NCBI GenBank assembly: GCA_002409145.1
Contig: DHUL01000010.1
Coordinates: 7,000 to 13,166, forward strand
Direction: 5' to 3'
Source: Bacteroidales bacterium UBA5235
Lineage (GTDB): Bacteria > Bacteroidota > Bacteroidia > Bacteroidales > VadinHA17
DNA: 6,167 nt
The translations under genes were made by a program, and so were the position numbers. Position 1 is the stretch's first letter. Each line of letters starts with the position of its first letter. Shown one piece after another: positions 5,075 through 6,167 of this stretch. Below the pieces are notes generated by a model. The model made no database searches, was not told the DNA's origin, and worked only from the letters and a program-made list of their open reading frames with translations.

Positions 5075-5656
5075 ATGGCAAGAAAAATAAGGTCAGTACC
5101 GGAGATCAATGCAGGCTCAATGGCTGATGTTGCATTTCTCCTTCTCATATTCTTCCTGGCCGTTACAACGCTTGACACGGATACGGGGCTTATGCGTCAG
5201 CTCCCTGCTATTCCTGACCCAAACGTTCCGCAGGATGTAAATAAGATCAATGACCGTAATATCCTGGAGGTAAAAGTAAACAAGGACAACATGTTGCTTG
5301 TAGAAGGCCAGCTGACGGATTTCAACAGGCTGAGGGAGATTGCCCATAATTTCATTCTTAATTCGAATGACTCCCCCACTATGCCTGAAAAACATGTGGT
5401 CAATATCCCGTACTTCGGAAATGTACCGGTGACCAAAGCAGTCATTTCATTGCAGAATGATATCGGAACCAAGTACGGCGTTTACATTGCAGTTCAGAAT
5501 GAACTGATCGCTGCAAGGGCAAAACTCCGTGATGATCTTTCAAGGCAACAGTTCGGAATGCCATACGATAAACTGGACGAAGACCGCAGGGGAGCTGTTG
5601 ATGACTTCTATGAGGTGCCAATCTCGGAAGCTGAACCAAAAAGGATAGGAGAATAG
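5075..5656 (+). CDS. exbD: ExbD/TolR family biopolymer transport protein (first copy)
   Basis: This 193-residue protein is the single-helix partner of ExbB. A short basic cytoplasmic N-terminus leads into one transmembrane helix at about 17-33. Asp18, in SMADVAFLLL, sits where ExbD proteins carry the proton-conducting aspartate. The remainder is a periplasmic domain that in the family binds TonB or the cell wall. It includes the ILEVKV strand (63-68), the PYFGNVPVTKAVISLQND segment (112-129) and YGVYIAVQNELIAA (134-147). At 193 residues it is clearly longer than the roughly 140-residue E. coli ExbD, through a charged C-terminal tail rich in Asp, Glu and Arg from about 150 on. It is followed after four bases by a second, different exbD. 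The start ATG gives a typical MARKIRS-type N-terminus. Confidence 0.93.
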   Translation: MARKIRSVPEINAGSMADVAFLLLIFFLAVTTLDTDTGLMRQLPAIPDPNVPQDVNKINDRNILEVKVNKDNMLLVEGQLTDFNRLREIAHNFILNSNDSPTMPEKHVVNIPYFGNVPVTKAVISLQNDIGTKYGVYIAVQNELIAARAKLRDDLSRQQFGMPYDKLDEDRRGAVDDFYEVPISEAEPKRIGE

Positions 5657-5660
5657 AGTT

Positions 5661-6143
5661 ATGGCAAGATTTGTGAAAACAGGTGAAAAAAAGGTAAAAG
5701 CCATCAGTACTTCGTCACTGCCTGATATTGTGTTTATCATACTGTTCTTCTTTATGGCTATAACAACCATGCGCGAGACTGAAGTCATGGTTACCGTCAG
5801 GCTGCCTGAAACCACTGAAGGGAAGGTGCTGGAAAAGAAGTCACTTGCCAGCTTCATATTCATTGGTGAACCGCTTGAAAACTTCCAGGCACTCTATGGT
5901 GCAGAACCGAAAATCCAGCTCAACGACACATACAAGGAGATAGCTGACATCCAGGATTTCATTGCCCAGGAACGCGAACAGCTCAACGAGGCTGACAAGA
6001 CAAAAATGCTTGTGGTACTTAAGATCGACAAGGAAGCCCGTATGGGTGTGGTCACGGATGTCAAACAGGCTCTCAGACGTGCGAGTGCACTGAAGATTAT
6101 GTATGCCAGTATGAATGTTGACCAGATTGCGTTCGGGCAATAA
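5661..6143 (+). CDS. exbD: ExbD/TolR family biopolymer transport protein (second copy)
   Basis: This 160-residue protein is a second ExbD homologue, clearly distinct from the one just upstream. The cytoplasmic N-terminus is basic (MARFVKTGEKKVKA). One transmembrane helix spans about 20-37, with Asp22 in LPDIVFIILFF at the proton-carrying position. The periplasmic part contains LEKKSLASFIFIGEP (57-71), a YGAEPKIQLND segment (79-89) and a C-terminal KMLVVLKIDKEARMGVVTDVKQALRRA stretch, split here as 115-141, that matches the usual ExbD strand-helix ending. Only four bases separate it from the previous gene, so the two are probably translated together. An AGGAG lies about 11 bases upstream of the ATG, a poor guide in this phylum. 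Both ExbD copies could enter the same ExbB pentamer, or each could serve a different partner; the sequence does not decide. Confidence 0.92.
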   Translation: MARFVKTGEKKVKAISTSSLPDIVFIILFFFMAITTMRETEVMVTVRLPETTEGKVLEKKSLASFIFIGEPLENFQALYGAEPKIQLNDTYKEIADIQDFIAQEREQLNEADKTKMLVVLKIDKEARMGVVTDVKQALRRASALKIMYASMNVDQIAFGQ

Positions 6144-6167
6144 CCGGCCTTCTCCGGCAGAAATCAG

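Noticed and set aside
6144..6157. Hairpin CCGG/CCGG after the second exbD as an operon terminator
   Set aside because: The stem is only four pairs, there is no T-run, and the window ends; the operon may continue.

Overview
The window looks like a housekeeping stretch of a Bacteroidota chromosome, probably Bacteroidales or a near relative, with roughly balanced GC content. Four things point there. Two promoters match the Bacteroidota -33/-7 pattern (TTG, 19 bases, TAnnTTTG). Clear Shine-Dalgarno sites are mostly absent. The ExbB homologue has a signal peptide followed by a low-complexity linker. The Exb operon has the order exbB, small membrane protein, exbD, exbD, which I recall as typical of this phylum. 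The genus cannot be read from the sequence.

Layout. Bases 1-140 hold no convincing gene, only a diverged direct repeat. dprA (DNA-processing protein A) runs leftward from 1250 to 141. A divergent intergenic region (1251-1422) carries four tandem heptamers and an imperfect inverted repeat of 30-base arms. The right arm contains the -33 element of the promoter for the rightward pair tatD (metal-dependent hydrolase) and ansA (type I L-asparaginase), whose stop and start codons abut. A tRNA-Ser(GGA) follows at 3313-3400 with a strong intrinsic terminator. Bases 3452-3700 contain no gene but are rich in repeats and hairpins. A second good promoter at 3710-3739 then drives exbB, a four-helix membrane protein of unknown function, and two different exbD genes. 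The window ends 24 bases after the second exbD.

How the genes work together. The last four genes form one operon that would build an inner-membrane, proton-driven motor for TonB-dependent outer-membrane transport. Both ExbD proteins keep the membrane Asp expected to carry protons, so a mixed ExbD stator is possible. dprA, tatD and ansA are stand-alone housekeeping genes; tatD and ansA are probably co-transcribed and translationally coupled.

No wholly new system is evident. The most interesting items are the nested inverted-repeat structure beginning at the last base of the tRNA, the heptamer/inverted repeat embedded in a divergent promoter region, and the unnamed membrane protein inside the Exb operon.
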